From Spirochaetaceae bacterium (GTDB lineage Bacteria; Spirochaetota; Spirochaetia; DSM-27196; PWMO01), in the NCBI GenBank assembly GCA_007693945.1, contig RECP01000091.1, positions 62,001-126,000 on the forward strand: a DNA stretch of 64,000 nt, given 5' to 3'. The notes beneath the pieces are model-generated. The model ran no database searches. It worked only from the letters and a program-made list of their open reading frames with translations, and was not told the origin of the DNA. Position 1 is the stretch's first letter; every line of letters begins with the position of its first letter. The position numbers were made by a program, and so were the translations under genes. Positions 53,511 through 62,182 of the stretch are shown here, piece after piece.

Positions 53511-54089
53511 ATGCACACACCGATGACCGAGTTCTACAACGGGCGGCTCATTGCAACGATTGGCGACATCACCGATTTCGAGGTCGATGCGATTGTCAAC
53601 GCCGCCAACAGCTCACTTCTCGGCGGCGGCGGCGTTGACGGTGCAATCCATCGCCGCGGCGGCCCGGCGATCCTGCAGGAGTGCAAGCAGCTGCGTCGCC
53701 ATTCGCTGCCGGACGGCCTGCCGACCGGCAAGGCGGTCATTACGGGCGGCGGCAGACTTGCGGCGCGCTACGTTATCCACACCGTCGGTCCGGTATGGCA
53801 GGACGGAAACCGCCGTGAGGACGCTTTGCTTGAGGCGTGTTACCGCAACAGTCTGGATCTCGCCGCCGGACACGCGGCAACCACGGTTGCCTTTCCCGCC
53901 ATCTCGACCGGAGTGTACGGCTTCCCGCGCGAACGCGCCGCGCGCGTTGCCTTTGGCGCGATCGGCGAGTACCTCTATCGCAACACCGTCCCGCGGACCG
54001 TCTATTGCGTCTTCTTCTCGCATGATGACTACCAGGAGTTTGTCGATGAAGCCAATGCTATTCTGCAGGCGGTTAACGACCAGGAATAG
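53511..54089 (+). CDS. Macro-domain protein (O-acetyl-ADP-ribose deacetylase-like)
   Basis: 192 aa single-domain protein. [20 protein letters not shown] (ADP-ribose binding, catalytic Asp/Asn region), then [10 protein letters not shown] and [17 protein letters not shown], are the MacroD/YmdB motifs. It likely removes ADP-ribose or deacetylates O-acetyl-ADP-ribose. The frame opens upstream inside folC, but homology and the promoter place the start at ATG 53511; a second Met (residue 5) is possible. It lies 8 nt before rqcH. Confidence 0.93.
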   Translation: MHTPMTEFYNGRLIATIGDITDFEVDAIVNAANSSLLGGGGVDGAIHRRGGPAILQECKQLRRHSLPDGLPTGKAVITGGGRLAARYVIHTVGPVWQDGNRREDALLEACYRNSLDLAAGHAATTVAFPAISTGVYGFPRERAARVAFGAIGEYLYRNTVPRTVYCVFFSHDDYQEFVDEANAILQAVNDQE

Positions 54090-54097
54090 AAGTCAAC

Positions 54098-55513
54098 GTG
54101 TCGCTCAACTGGAAGGAAATCGATGCGGTACTCGCCGAACTGCCGCTGACTGACGCGTTCGTACGCAAGGTGGTGCAGCCCGATTACCGCAACCTGGTGC
54201 TCACCTGCTATCAGCGGTCACGGACGTTCCACCTGCTGATCTGTCTGGAACCGCAGAACTGCCGCATGCACCGTATCTCGAGCTCAGCGCCCAGGACCGC
54301 CCGCATGCAGCGGTTCATGCAGATTCTGCGCTCCCGGCTGCAGGGAGGTCGGATCATCGACGTCGAGCACGTCAACCGAGATCGAATCGTGCGCCTTACG
54401 CTTCGCCAGGGTGGAGAGATCTGTCTGCTGTGGATCCGGCTCTGGGGCACCGCCGCCAACGTAATCCTGACCGATGAAACAGGACTGATCCACGACGCCT
54501 TCTTTCGGAGGCCCGCGCGTGGCGAGCTGAGCGGTGCGCGCTATCAGCCCACTCCGCCGGCCCGGCCGCCGGACAACGGTTTTGCCGTTCGTGATCTTCC
54601 CGGAGAGGGCGATTTCAACAGCCGCCTCGAGCACTGGTACGGCCAACGGGAGCGCCAACAGCGGCTGGAGCGGGCACGCGACCGGCTGGGCAGGCAGCTT
54701 GTACAGCAACAACAACGGCTTGAACAGCGGCTCGCCGGACTGCACGACCGCTTCACGACCGTCGAGTCCGGCGAACGCTGGCAGCTGTTCGGCGATCTGA
54801 TAACGAGCAACCTGCACCTGATCGAGCCCAATACCGAATGGGTCACCGTCGACGACTACACCCGCCCCGGCAACCGGATCACCATCCAGCTAGACGCGGC
54901 CCTGTCGCCGGCCGAGAACGCGCAACGCTACTATCGGCGGCAGAAGAAAGCGCGCAGCGGCAGGCGGCACCTCCAGGAAGAGATACGGAACGTCGAGCGT
55001 CAGCTGAAACACACGCGTACACAACTGCAGTCCCTGCAGCACGAACAGGATCCGCTCCGTCTCGAGCAGCAGCTCACGCAGCCGCGCGCCGGGCGCAAGA
55101 CCGCCGACCAAGCGCTGCCGGGGCTCACATTCGAGAGCCACGGATTTCAGATACTTGTCGGGCGCAGTGCCAGGGAGAACGATCTGCTGTTGCGCCGCTA
55201 CGCGCGCGGGAACGATACCTGGCTGCACGCGCGCGACTACCCCGGAGGCTACGTCTTCGTCAGGCAGAAACCGGGCAAGAGTATCCCGCTGGAAGTCCTG
55301 CTAGACGCCGCAACGCTGGCGCTGGCGTACAGCAAAGGCGGAAGCGACGGCGACGTCTACTACACGCGGGTCAAACACCTGCGGCGCGCCCGGCATGGCA
55401 AGACCGGCACGGTCATCCCCACCCAGGAGAGTAACCTGAGCGTACGACTGGACCGGGACCGCCTGCGGCGGCTGAAAGACGGTGTAGAGGAGCAGAGCAG
55501 TGGAGCGCAATAG
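54098..55513 (+). CDS. rqcH: NFACT family ribosome quality control factor (RqcH-like)
   Basis: 471 aa. The N-terminal NFACT-N domain includes the Asp-Arg pair in NRDRIVRLTLRQGG that RqcH needs for tRNA-Ala work. A Gln/Arg-rich coiled coil runs 180-215 and 285-330. The NFACT-R domain ends with GRSARENDLLLRRYARGNDT, then WLHARDYPGGYVFVRQ. In Bacillus RqcH adds poly-alanine tails to stalled peptides on 50S subunits. It is shorter than the 570-aa B. subtilis protein, mainly in the middle. GTG start. Overlaps amrA. Confidence 0.9.
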   Translation: MSLNWKEIDAVLAELPLTDAFVRKVVQPDYRNLVLTCYQRSRTFHLLICLEPQNCRMHRISSSAPRTARMQRFMQILRSRLQGGRIIDVEHVNRDRIVRLTLRQGGEICLLWIRLWGTAANVILTDETGLIHDAFFRRPARGELSGARYQPTPPARPPDNGFAVRDLPGEGDFNSRLEHWYGQRERQQRLERARDRLGRQLVQQQQRLEQRLAGLHDRFTTVESGERWQLFGDLITSNLHLIEPNTEWVTVDDYTRPGNRITIQLDAALSPAENAQRYYRRQKKARSGRRHLQEEIRNVERQLKHTRTQLQSLQHEQDPLRLEQQLTQPRAGRKTADQALPGLTFESHGFQILVGRSARENDLLLRRYARGNDTWLHARDYPGGYVFVRQKPGKSIPLEVLLDAATLALAYSKGGSDGDVYYTRVKHLRRARHGKTGTVIPTQESNLSVRLDRDRLRRLKDGVEEQSSGAQ

Positions 55514-56075
55514 CCGGGAGTACCTTGTGCGACGCGCCCGGGCCGCGATTGCCGCCGCGTTGCGTGACCAGGCGGTTCCCGACGAAGCAGCGCCCGAGGA
55601 GGTCAGACGGACGCAGTGCGGGCTGTTCGTGACACTGCACCATCAGCCGGAGGCGGACGCCACGCCGCGGCTACGCGGCTGTATCGGGCACCTGCAGGGC
55701 CGTGACCGGCTCGACCGCGAGATCATCAGCGTCGCGCAGCAGGCCGCGTATGCCGACCCTCGCTTCGCCCCGCTGGCGAGTCTTGAGGAACTCGACGATG
55801 TGGTGATCGAGGTATCGCTGCTGTCTCCGTTTGAGGCGCTGCACGACATCGAGACGATCGAACCCGGGCGTGACGGCCTCTACATAACCTGCGGCAGCCG
55901 CAGCGGCCTGTTGCTGCCGCAGGTGGCCTCCGATCGCGGCTGGGACCGCCTGACGTTCCTGCGCCATCTCTGTATCAAGGCCGGATGCCGCGAGGAGTGC
56001 TGGTCAGACCCGCAGGCGCAACTCTACCGCTTCCAGGCCGAGGTATTTGACGAGCACTCGCTGGGCATGAGATAG
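55500..56075 (+). CDS. amrA: AMMECR1-family protein (AmmeMemoRadiSam system protein A)
   Basis: 191 aa. The hallmark LRGCIGHLQG, preceded by GLFVTLHH and followed by AYADPRFAPLASLEELDDV, then LLPQVASDRGWDRLTFLRHL, identifies AMMECR1. Its partner AmrB is 16 kb away; the radical SAM component is not in the window. It starts at GTG 55500 within the end of rqcH (14-nt overlap), so its expression is tied to the ribosome rescue factor. Molecular function unknown. Confidence 0.9.
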   Translation: MERNSREYLVRRARAAIAAALRDQAVPDEAAPEEVRRTQCGLFVTLHHQPEADATPRLRGCIGHLQGRDRLDREIISVAQQAAYADPRFAPLASLEELDDVVIEVSLLSPFEALHDIETIEPGRDGLYITCGSRSGLLLPQVASDRGWDRLTFLRHLCIKAGCREECWSDPQAQLYRFQAEVFDEHSLGMR

Positions 56076-56096
56076 TCAACAGGTACGGTACGTAGC

Positions 56097-57557
56097 ATGG
56101 AACTGACACAACTCGCCGAAGGACTGGTTCGCATAGAAAAGAGCGGACAGCCGTATCTCGGCATTGCAACCTATATTCCGGGGAACACCTTCGCGCTCAC
56201 CAAGTTGACCGCACAGGCACGCGAGGACGGCTGGCTGGTGCACAACGGCCAGGTCTCGCGTTGGAAGGTCGCCGGTTTCACCCAGCACGCCAATCGCGTC
56301 TATCTGTACGGCGATTTTGTTCCCTCACGATCGCTGGCCGAGATACTGCGGCTCGACTGGGACCATCTGCTGCCGTACCTGATCAGGATGGTGCGTTCGC
56401 TGCGCACCGCGGAACGTCACGGCGCCGAAATCGGAACGCTGCACACCCGCAGCATTCTGTTCACCGATGACGGCGGGGTGCTCTTTGTTCCGGCAACGGT
56501 TACGCGCCTGATCTCCGAGCAGCAGAGCTCCAGCGACCGCCTTGAATTCAGCCACATCTACACCCATCCCGACCGCAACGATCGGCAGAACCTCTCGTTT
56601 GCGCTGGCGGTGATCTGTTATCGCTCGCTGACCGGCGAGTTCCCGTACTCGGCGGCCAACGAGGAAGAGCTGCGCGATCTGATGCGCGCCCGGCCACCGC
56701 TGGAGGCGTGGCTGCGCACCCCCGAGATCGAGCCCGCGGTCTCGGAAGTGCTGCAGAGAGTCCTCAAACCCCGACAGACCCAACAGGCGGAAAAGGTCGA
56801 AGAGGTCGACAGCCAAAGCTGGCTCGAACTGCTGACGCAGTGGCGCAGCAAAGGTGTCTTTCGCCGCCTGACCGACGAGCAGCGGTTGGAGATCCAGGCC
56901 CGCGCGCTTACCATCGAGCGCAAGACCACGCGTTCGTACCGGCGTCGCGAGTACTGGCGCCGCAACTGGAAGAAGGTGACCGCCATTACTCTGATCGTCG
57001 TGCTGATCGGAACCGTACCCGGCACGATGGTGCGTAACTGGCTGCAGCCGCGTTCCACCGCCGGGCTGCCGCCGCGCGAGGTTGTGATCGCTTTCTACAC
57101 CGCAATCAACAACCTGGATCATGCCACCATGGAGGACGCCGTTATCGACGGGGCCGGCCGCGATGAGATCCGCGAAGTCACCAACCTCTTTGTGATGTCG
57201 CGGATGCGTCTGGCCGTCGAAATGACAACCGGCTTCATTGACGCCGAGCAGTGGCGCCGCGACGGCGACGGAACCATTCCCGATGGAGCCGTCCCCTACG
57301 GCGTTGCCGGGTTGCAGCTGCAGCCGCGACACGAGGATCAGGAGCGGGCCGAGTTTTTGGTTCGCTACGAGAAATGGATGCCGGGCGATACGTCGCAACC
57401 GGAAGAGCCGCAGGAAGAGGACCGCCCGGTGGCAATCGGTCTGCGGCGCGAAGACCGGGTGCGCCTGCGTACCGACCGCGGCGACTGGGTGATCTATGCG
57501 ATCGAACGGCTCTCGGAGTCATTGATCGATCAGGGCACGCTGCAGCCGTTGCGATGA
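56097..57557 (+). CDS. Pseudokinase - transmembrane - NTF2-like protein
   Basis: 486 aa. Residues 1-235 follow a protein-kinase fold: the αF/αG segment SFALAVICYRSLTGEFPY and the ending VLQRVLKPRQ are recognisable, but the VAIK lysine, HRD and DFG are missing (HTRSILFTDDGGVLFVP stands at the catalytic-loop position). A transmembrane helix at about 297-315 is followed by an extracytoplasmic domain that starts REVVIAFYTAINNLDHATME, like an NTF2-like/SnoaL fold. It probably transmits a signal or recruits partners without phosphotransfer. It begins 21 nt after amrA. Confidence 0.65.
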   Translation: MELTQLAEGLVRIEKSGQPYLGIATYIPGNTFALTKLTAQAREDGWLVHNGQVSRWKVAGFTQHANRVYLYGDFVPSRSLAEILRLDWDHLLPYLIRMVRSLRTAERHGAEIGTLHTRSILFTDDGGVLFVPATVTRLISEQQSSSDRLEFSHIYTHPDRNDRQNLSFALAVICYRSLTGEFPYSAANEEELRDLMRARPPLEAWLRTPEIEPAVSEVLQRVLKPRQTQQAEKVEEVDSQSWLELLTQWRSKGVFRRLTDEQRLEIQARALTIERKTTRSYRRREYWRRNWKKVTAITLIVVLIGTVPGTMVRNWLQPRSTAGLPPREVVIAFYTAINNLDHATMEDAVIDGAGRDEIREVTNLFVMSRMRLAVEMTTGFIDAEQWRRDGDGTIPDGAVPYGVAGLQLQPRHEDQERAEFLVRYEKWMPGDTSQPEEPQEEDRPVAIGLRREDRVRLRTDRGDWVIYAIERLSESLIDQGTLQPLR

Positions 57558-57576
57558 GCGCCTGCCAGAATAAGCG

Positions 57577-58497
57577 ATGGACCAATCCGGCGGCCGGACA
57601 ATCCTGACCAGCGCTGCACCGCGGATTCGCGCGCGTCTGGCCGACCTGCCGCCCGGCGACTGCGGCTGCAGCCGCCGCTTCACCCAGTCCGAGGAACTGT
57701 TCCTGGAACTCGACGAGTACTACGAGGTACCGCCGATTGCCATTCACCACGATGTGAACCGGCGCGAGCCATCGGCCGGTTTTCTGAGTGCGGTGGAAGC
57801 CGTACTCGACCAGGTAGTGCCGGTGACCGGCGGACTGCTCGCCGGTCTCAGTTTGGGCTTCAACCCGCTGCACGCTTCCTCGGCGCTCTTCTACCGGGTG
57901 CTGGAACGCCGCGGGCAGCGCTTTATCTATCTTGTCACCGTTGACCTCTCGTATCGCCCGCTGTTGCACCAGGTCGTCACGGCCGGCAGCAACGATGTCG
58001 CACCGGCGTACCGCACCAACCGCATCTTTCTCGCGCCCGACCTGGTCCCCCTGCAGGACGACCTGCGGGTGCAGCAGTCGATCTCGCAGACGTGGATTGG
58101 AGAGACCGGTCGCGGCTATATCACGCAGGGCATATGGATCGATCGGGATCTCAACAAGTTCCTTACCAGGCTGTTTGTGGCGCCGGGACAGCTCATCTAT
58201 CCCTACTTCCCGTTTCACACCAAGTTCAAGGCAATCTGTTTCTCTCCGATCGAACTGGGCGCCGGCTTTCGGCCGCGCGCGGTCGAGCTGATAGACTCCG
58301 CAAGAGCTGTTCTGCTGCCACGCATCGATGATATTCTGGAGACGCTCAGGGAAGCGCCGTTTTCCGAGGAGCTCGAGCTCTTCCGCGAAATGCGTGCCGC
58401 CGTCGACCCCGGCTGGCATGAGGTATTCGCGGACCTGCGTCTGCGCGCCTACCTGAACGAGCACGACATGAAGGAGTATATTGTTGAGCGGCAATGA
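57577..58497 (+). CDS. Conserved protein of unknown function between pseudokinase and murD
   Basis: 306 aa, soluble, no family recognised. Distinctive stretches: PGDCGCSRRFTQSEELFLEL near the N-terminus, PVTGGLLAGLSLGFNPLHAS in the middle and YPYFPFHTKFKAICFSPIEL. It contains only two Cys (CGC), one predicted beta-rich middle and a helical C-terminus. It follows the pseudokinase by 19 nt and overlaps murD, so it belongs to the same transcript. A partner of the pseudokinase or a cell-envelope role is possible but unproven. Confidence 0.65.
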   Translation: MDQSGGRTILTSAAPRIRARLADLPPGDCGCSRRFTQSEELFLELDEYYEVPPIAIHHDVNRREPSAGFLSAVEAVLDQVVPVTGGLLAGLSLGFNPLHASSALFYRVLERRGQRFIYLVTVDLSYRPLLHQVVTAGSNDVAPAYRTNRIFLAPDLVPLQDDLRVQQSISQTWIGETGRGYITQGIWIDRDLNKFLTRLFVAPGQLIYPYFPFHTKFKAICFSPIELGAGFRPRAVELIDSARAVLLPRIDDILETLREAPFSEELELFREMRAAVDPGWHEVFADLRLRAYLNEHDMKEYIVERQ

Positions 58498-59938
58498 CTA
58501 CCGCGGGCAACGCGTCACCGTGATGGGTCTCGGTCTGCACGGCGGTGGTCTGGCAACCGTGCGTTATCTGTGCGCACGCGGCGCCGAGGTGACGGTCACC
58601 GATCTGCGCAGCCAACGCGAGCTGGACAACAGCCTGCAGAGGCTCGCCGGCCTCCCGCTGCGACTGGTTCTCGGCGGACACAACGAGAGCGATTTCCGCA
58701 GCGCCGATTTCGTGGTAAAGAACCCGGCGGTGCCGCGCAGCTCCGGCTTTCTGGCAATGGCGCGACGCATAGAAACCGATATCTCGCTCTTCCTGCGCCG
58801 TTGCCCGGCGCAGGTGATCGCCGTTACCGGTACCAAGGGTAAGTCAACCACTGCGGCCTGCATACACCACATATTGACCCGGCTCGGGCGCAGCAGCTAC
58901 CTCGGCGGCAATATCACCGTCAGCCCGCTCGAATTCGCGGATGATCCGTCGGACGGCCAGTTTGTGGTACTCGAACTGTCGTCCTTCCAGCTCGGAGATC
59001 TGGCGCTGGTGAGCGATGGCCTGCAGATCCTGCGGCCGAAGGTCGCTCTGATCACCAACCTGATGGCGGACCACATGGACTACTACGCCTCGTTCGAGGA
59101 CTACTTTGACGACAAGAGCGTGGTGTTCCGCGGACAGACGGACGACGACTTCACGCTCTACAATCACGACGACGCCAACGGCCGGCGCTACGCGGCGCTG
59201 ACGCCGGCGCGGCCGATCCCGCTAGCGCGCACCGCGGCGGCATTTGCCTCCGACGATACGGCGGCCTGGCTCGACCGCGGCTGCGGGTGGTTCCGTCCGC
59301 CTGATCGGAGCACCGCGCAGCCGGAGCTGCTGGTCCCGCACGCGGTCAGGCTGATCGGGGCCCACAACCGTACCAACCTGCTGTTTGCGGCCTCCGCCGT
59401 ACGCTGCCTGGGACTGCACGCCGACCGCATCGCGGCAGCCGTCGCAGATTTCGGCGGCGTGCCGCACCGGATGGAGCGCGTGGCAACACTCGACGGAGTC
59501 GACTATTACAATGACTCGGCCGCCACGATTGCCGAGGCCGCCCTGGCGGCGGTGCAGAGCTTTGCCTGCCCGGTGCATCTGATTGCCGGCGGCAGCGACA
59601 AAGGCCTCGATGTATCGCTGTTCGGCACCATCGCGGCACGCGTGGCCTCGCTCTATCTGCTATCCGGCACTGCCACCGAGCGGATTACGGCGCACCTGCA
59701 TCGCAGCGGGGCCGCGTGGTACGGTCCGTTCGATACCGTTGATACAGCGGTGGCGGCGGCACGCGGCAACGCCCGCCCGGGCGACGCCGTGGTACTGTCA
59801 CCGGGCTGCGCGTCGTTCGGGATGTTCCGCAACGAGTTTCACCGCGGCGACGTGTTTCGCAGTGCCGTCCGGCAGCTGGCACACCGTGCGCCCCGCGGCG
59901 CACACATCGGAGGACATACAGATGCAGCAGATCACTGA
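58484..59938 (+). CDS. murD: UDP-N-acetylmuramoyl-L-alanine:D-glutamate ligase
   Basis: 484 aa. VTVMGLGLHGGGLATVRYL (N-terminal Rossmann), VIAVTGTKGKSTTAACI (P-loop), LGGNITVSPLEF, LELSSFQL and HRMERVATLDGVDYYNDS are MurD motifs. It adds D-Glu in peptidoglycan precursor synthesis. The frame starts with two adjacent TTG codons (58481 and 58484); AAGGAG lies 7 nt before the second, which I prefer. No ATG is usable. The start overlaps the upstream gene and the end overlaps the adenosine deaminase gene. Confidence 0.92.
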   Translation: MSGNDYRGQRVTVMGLGLHGGGLATVRYLCARGAEVTVTDLRSQRELDNSLQRLAGLPLRLVLGGHNESDFRSADFVVKNPAVPRSSGFLAMARRIETDISLFLRRCPAQVIAVTGTKGKSTTAACIHHILTRLGRSSYLGGNITVSPLEFADDPSDGQFVVLELSSFQLGDLALVSDGLQILRPKVALITNLMADHMDYYASFEDYFDDKSVVFRGQTDDDFTLYNHDDANGRRYAALTPARPIPLARTAAAFASDDTAAWLDRGCGWFRPPDRSTAQPELLVPHAVRLIGAHNRTNLLFAASAVRCLGLHADRIAAAVADFGGVPHRMERVATLDGVDYYNDSAATIAEAALAAVQSFACPVHLIAGGSDKGLDVSLFGTIAARVASLYLLSGTATERITAHLHRSGAAWYGPFDTVDTAVAAARGNARPGDAVVLSPGCASFGMFRNEFHRGDVFRSAVRQLAHRAPRGAHIGGHTDAADH

Positions 59939-61136
59939 AGAGTTCATTCGCAGGATCCCGAAGACCGACCTGCACGTTCATCTGGACGGCAGTCTGCGGC
60001 TGTCGACGTTGATAGAGCTGGCCCGCGAGCGCAACGTCAACCTGCCGTCGTTCACCGAAGAAGGCCTGAACGATCTGGTGTTCAAGTCGCATTACGGTGA
60101 CCTGACCGAATACCTTTCCGGTTTCCAGTGGACCGTGGCGGTGCTCCAGGATCCCGAGAGCCTCGAACGGGTAGCCTACGAACTGGCAATCGACAACGCC
60201 GAAGAAGGCGTTCGCTATCTCGAGGTGCGTTTCGCGCCGCAGCTCAACATGCACGAGAAACTCGGATTCGAAGACGTGATGAACGCCGTCGACCGCGGGC
60301 TGCGCCGAGCGCGCGATTCCATTAACCGCGATCTTGCCGACGGCGTGCCGGCCTTCGAGTACGGAATCATCGTCTGCGCCATGCGCTTCTTCACCCCCTC
60401 CTTCTCGCGCTACTATCGGGAGCTGTTCAACGTGCACCGCTACTCGGATTCCATTGAAGTGACGCAGTACGCCTCAATGGAGGCCGCCAAGGCGGCGGTC
60501 CGGCTGCGTCAGGAGAGCGACGTGCAGGTGGTAGGCTTTGACCTGGCCGGCGCCGAACACGGGCATCCGGCGGCAGTTCACGAGGCGGCGTTTGGATACG
60601 TGCATCGCGGGTTTCTCAAGAAGACCGTGCACGCCGGCGAGGCCTACGGCCCGGAATCGATCTTCCAGGCCATCACGCGGCTGCACGCGGACCGCATCGG
60701 TCATGGGCTGCACCTGTTCAACGAAAACCTGCTGAGCATCGAGGATCCCGAAGCGCGTCACCGCTACGCGCAGAACCTGGCCAATTTCATCGCCGACAAC
60801 CGTACAACAATCGAGGTCTGCCTGACCAGCAATCTGCAGACCTCGCCGGACATCAAGACGCCTCAGCAGCACTCCCTGGGGCGCATGCTGGCGCAGAACC
60901 TGTCGCTGACATTCTGCACGGACAACCGGCTGGTATCGCACACCACCGTGAGCGAGGAAATCCGCCTGGCACTGCAGCATTTCGAGATTTCGGCCAGGCA
61001 GTTGAAGAACATCATCATTTACGGTTTCAAACGCTCATTCTTCTACCGCCCCTATCCGGAGAAGCGGCGCTACGTCAGAAGCGTGATCGATTACTACGAG
61101 TCGCTGGAGAGAGAGTACGGCGTCAAAAACGGTTAG
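59922..61136 (+). CDS. add: Adenosine deaminase
   Basis: 404 aa TIM-barrel metallo-hydrolase: TDLHVHLDGSL (zinc His pair), HAGEAYGPESI, RIGHGLHL, CLTSNLQT and FCTDNRLVSHTT (zinc Asp). It deaminates adenosine to inosine in purine salvage. The distal metal motif reads TDNR where E. coli Add has TDDP, a variant I have seen in other bacterial members. GGAGG precedes the ATG, which lies within the last 17 nt of murD. Its stop overlaps the convergent femX-like gene by 4 nt. Confidence 0.92.
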   Translation: MQQITEEFIRRIPKTDLHVHLDGSLRLSTLIELARERNVNLPSFTEEGLNDLVFKSHYGDLTEYLSGFQWTVAVLQDPESLERVAYELAIDNAEEGVRYLEVRFAPQLNMHEKLGFEDVMNAVDRGLRRARDSINRDLADGVPAFEYGIIVCAMRFFTPSFSRYYRELFNVHRYSDSIEVTQYASMEAAKAAVRLRQESDVQVVGFDLAGAEHGHPAAVHEAAFGYVHRGFLKKTVHAGEAYGPESIFQAITRLHADRIGHGLHLFNENLLSIEDPEARHRYAQNLANFIADNRTTIEVCLTSNLQTSPDIKTPQQHSLGRMLAQNLSLTFCTDNRLVSHTTVSEEIRLALQHFEISARQLKNIIIYGFKRSFFYRPYPEKRRYVRSVIDYYESLEREYGVKNG

Positions 61137-62173
61137 CGCCACGGCCGATAACGGCGCAGGCGCTTGTAGTAGACAAAGCGTAACCGCTCAGCAGCTGTTA
61201 GCAACCGGTAACGCACCGGTTGCAGCGGCAGGTCATGGCATCCCGGTCGATGGACGATGCGTCCGCCGAAACCGGTCTTGAAGCGGTAGAGACCGGCCAT
61301 CGGATGACCGGGGTCATCGTTGGGAGGGATGCCGAACAGGTCGTAGCTGCGGCAGCCGCTGTCGCGCGCCAGCTGCATAGCGCGCCACTGGATGGCGTGA
61401 CCGGCCATCAGATTGCGCGCCCGGCCGGATGAGGCCCCGTAGAGATAGGTGGCGCGATCGCCGACCATTGACACCACGATACCCGCCAGCAGGCTGCCTC
61501 CGTGTTCGGCAAACAGTAATCGCAGATCGGCATCGTCATCCCGCGCGGCTATCTCGAACAGTCTTCGATAGTAATCAAACGAGTGCAGTACGATGCGGTC
61601 ACGGCGGGCAGTCTCGCGGTAGAGGGCATACCACTCGGCCAGCCGCTGCAGGCCGACTTCGCGTATCGCGACGCCTTTACGCAGGCTCAGCCGGATATTA
61701 TAGCGCGTCTTGGGCTTCATGGCGCCGAGCAGTGCGTCGTCATCACCGTCCAGAGCAACGATCACCGTAGAAGCCGGCTGTACGTCAACCGGGGCCTTGA
61801 CCAGTCCGGCATCGCGCAGCAATTCGCCGGTCATCCGTCGGCGGTCCTGCACCAGGTCGGCGCGCAGCACGGCCGGCGTCGTCTGGAGTTCCTCGCGCAG
61901 CGCGGCAAGCAGCCCGGCCATCAGTGGCGCATCGACGCCGTCACACGCGGCCAGCGCATGGGGAAGATAGCCTATCGTCATCAGGCCGCGCAGCGAGCGC
62001 GTCAGCAACAGCAGCGGCTGCTCCGTCTGCTCCGTACCGCCGCCCAACGAGACGCGGAAGCAGTGCGCACGCCAGCCGAACTCCGCCTTCAGCTGTGCCC
62101 ACAGCGCACTCTGGAGCAGGTTGCTTGACCGCGGCAGCTGCCGCGGTTCAACCGGCTGCAGTTCAATCGACAT
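61133..62173 (-). CDS. FemAB/FemX-like peptidyltransferase
   Basis: 346 aa, GNAT-fold tandem. SNLLQSALWAQLKAEFGW at the start, KPKTRYNIRLSLRKGVAI in the middle and YDLFGIPP with GLYRFKTGFGG near the end are typical of FemABX. These enzymes add amino acids from aminoacyl-tRNA to peptidoglycan stem peptides (or to lipid). It follows metG by 9 nt. The best guess is an amino acid added to the interpeptide or third position of the stem, consistent with spirochaete murein chemistry, but the substrate is unknown. Confidence 0.85.
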   Translation of the reverse strand: MSIELQPVEPRQLPRSSNLLQSALWAQLKAEFGWRAHCFRVSLGGGTEQTEQPLLLLTRSLRGLMTIGYLPHALAACDGVDAPLMAGLLAALREELQTTPAVLRADLVQDRRRMTGELLRDAGLVKAPVDVQPASTVIVALDGDDDALLGAMKPKTRYNIRLSLRKGVAIREVGLQRLAEWYALYRETARRDRIVLHSFDYYRRLFEIAARDDDADLRLLFAEHGGSLLAGIVVSMVGDRATYLYGASSGRARNLMAGHAIQWRAMQLARDSGCRSYDLFGIPPNDDPGHPMAGLYRFKTGFGGRIVHRPGCHDLPLQPVRYRLLTAAERLRFVYYKRLRRYRPWR

Positions 62174-62182
62174 TTCGCACGA

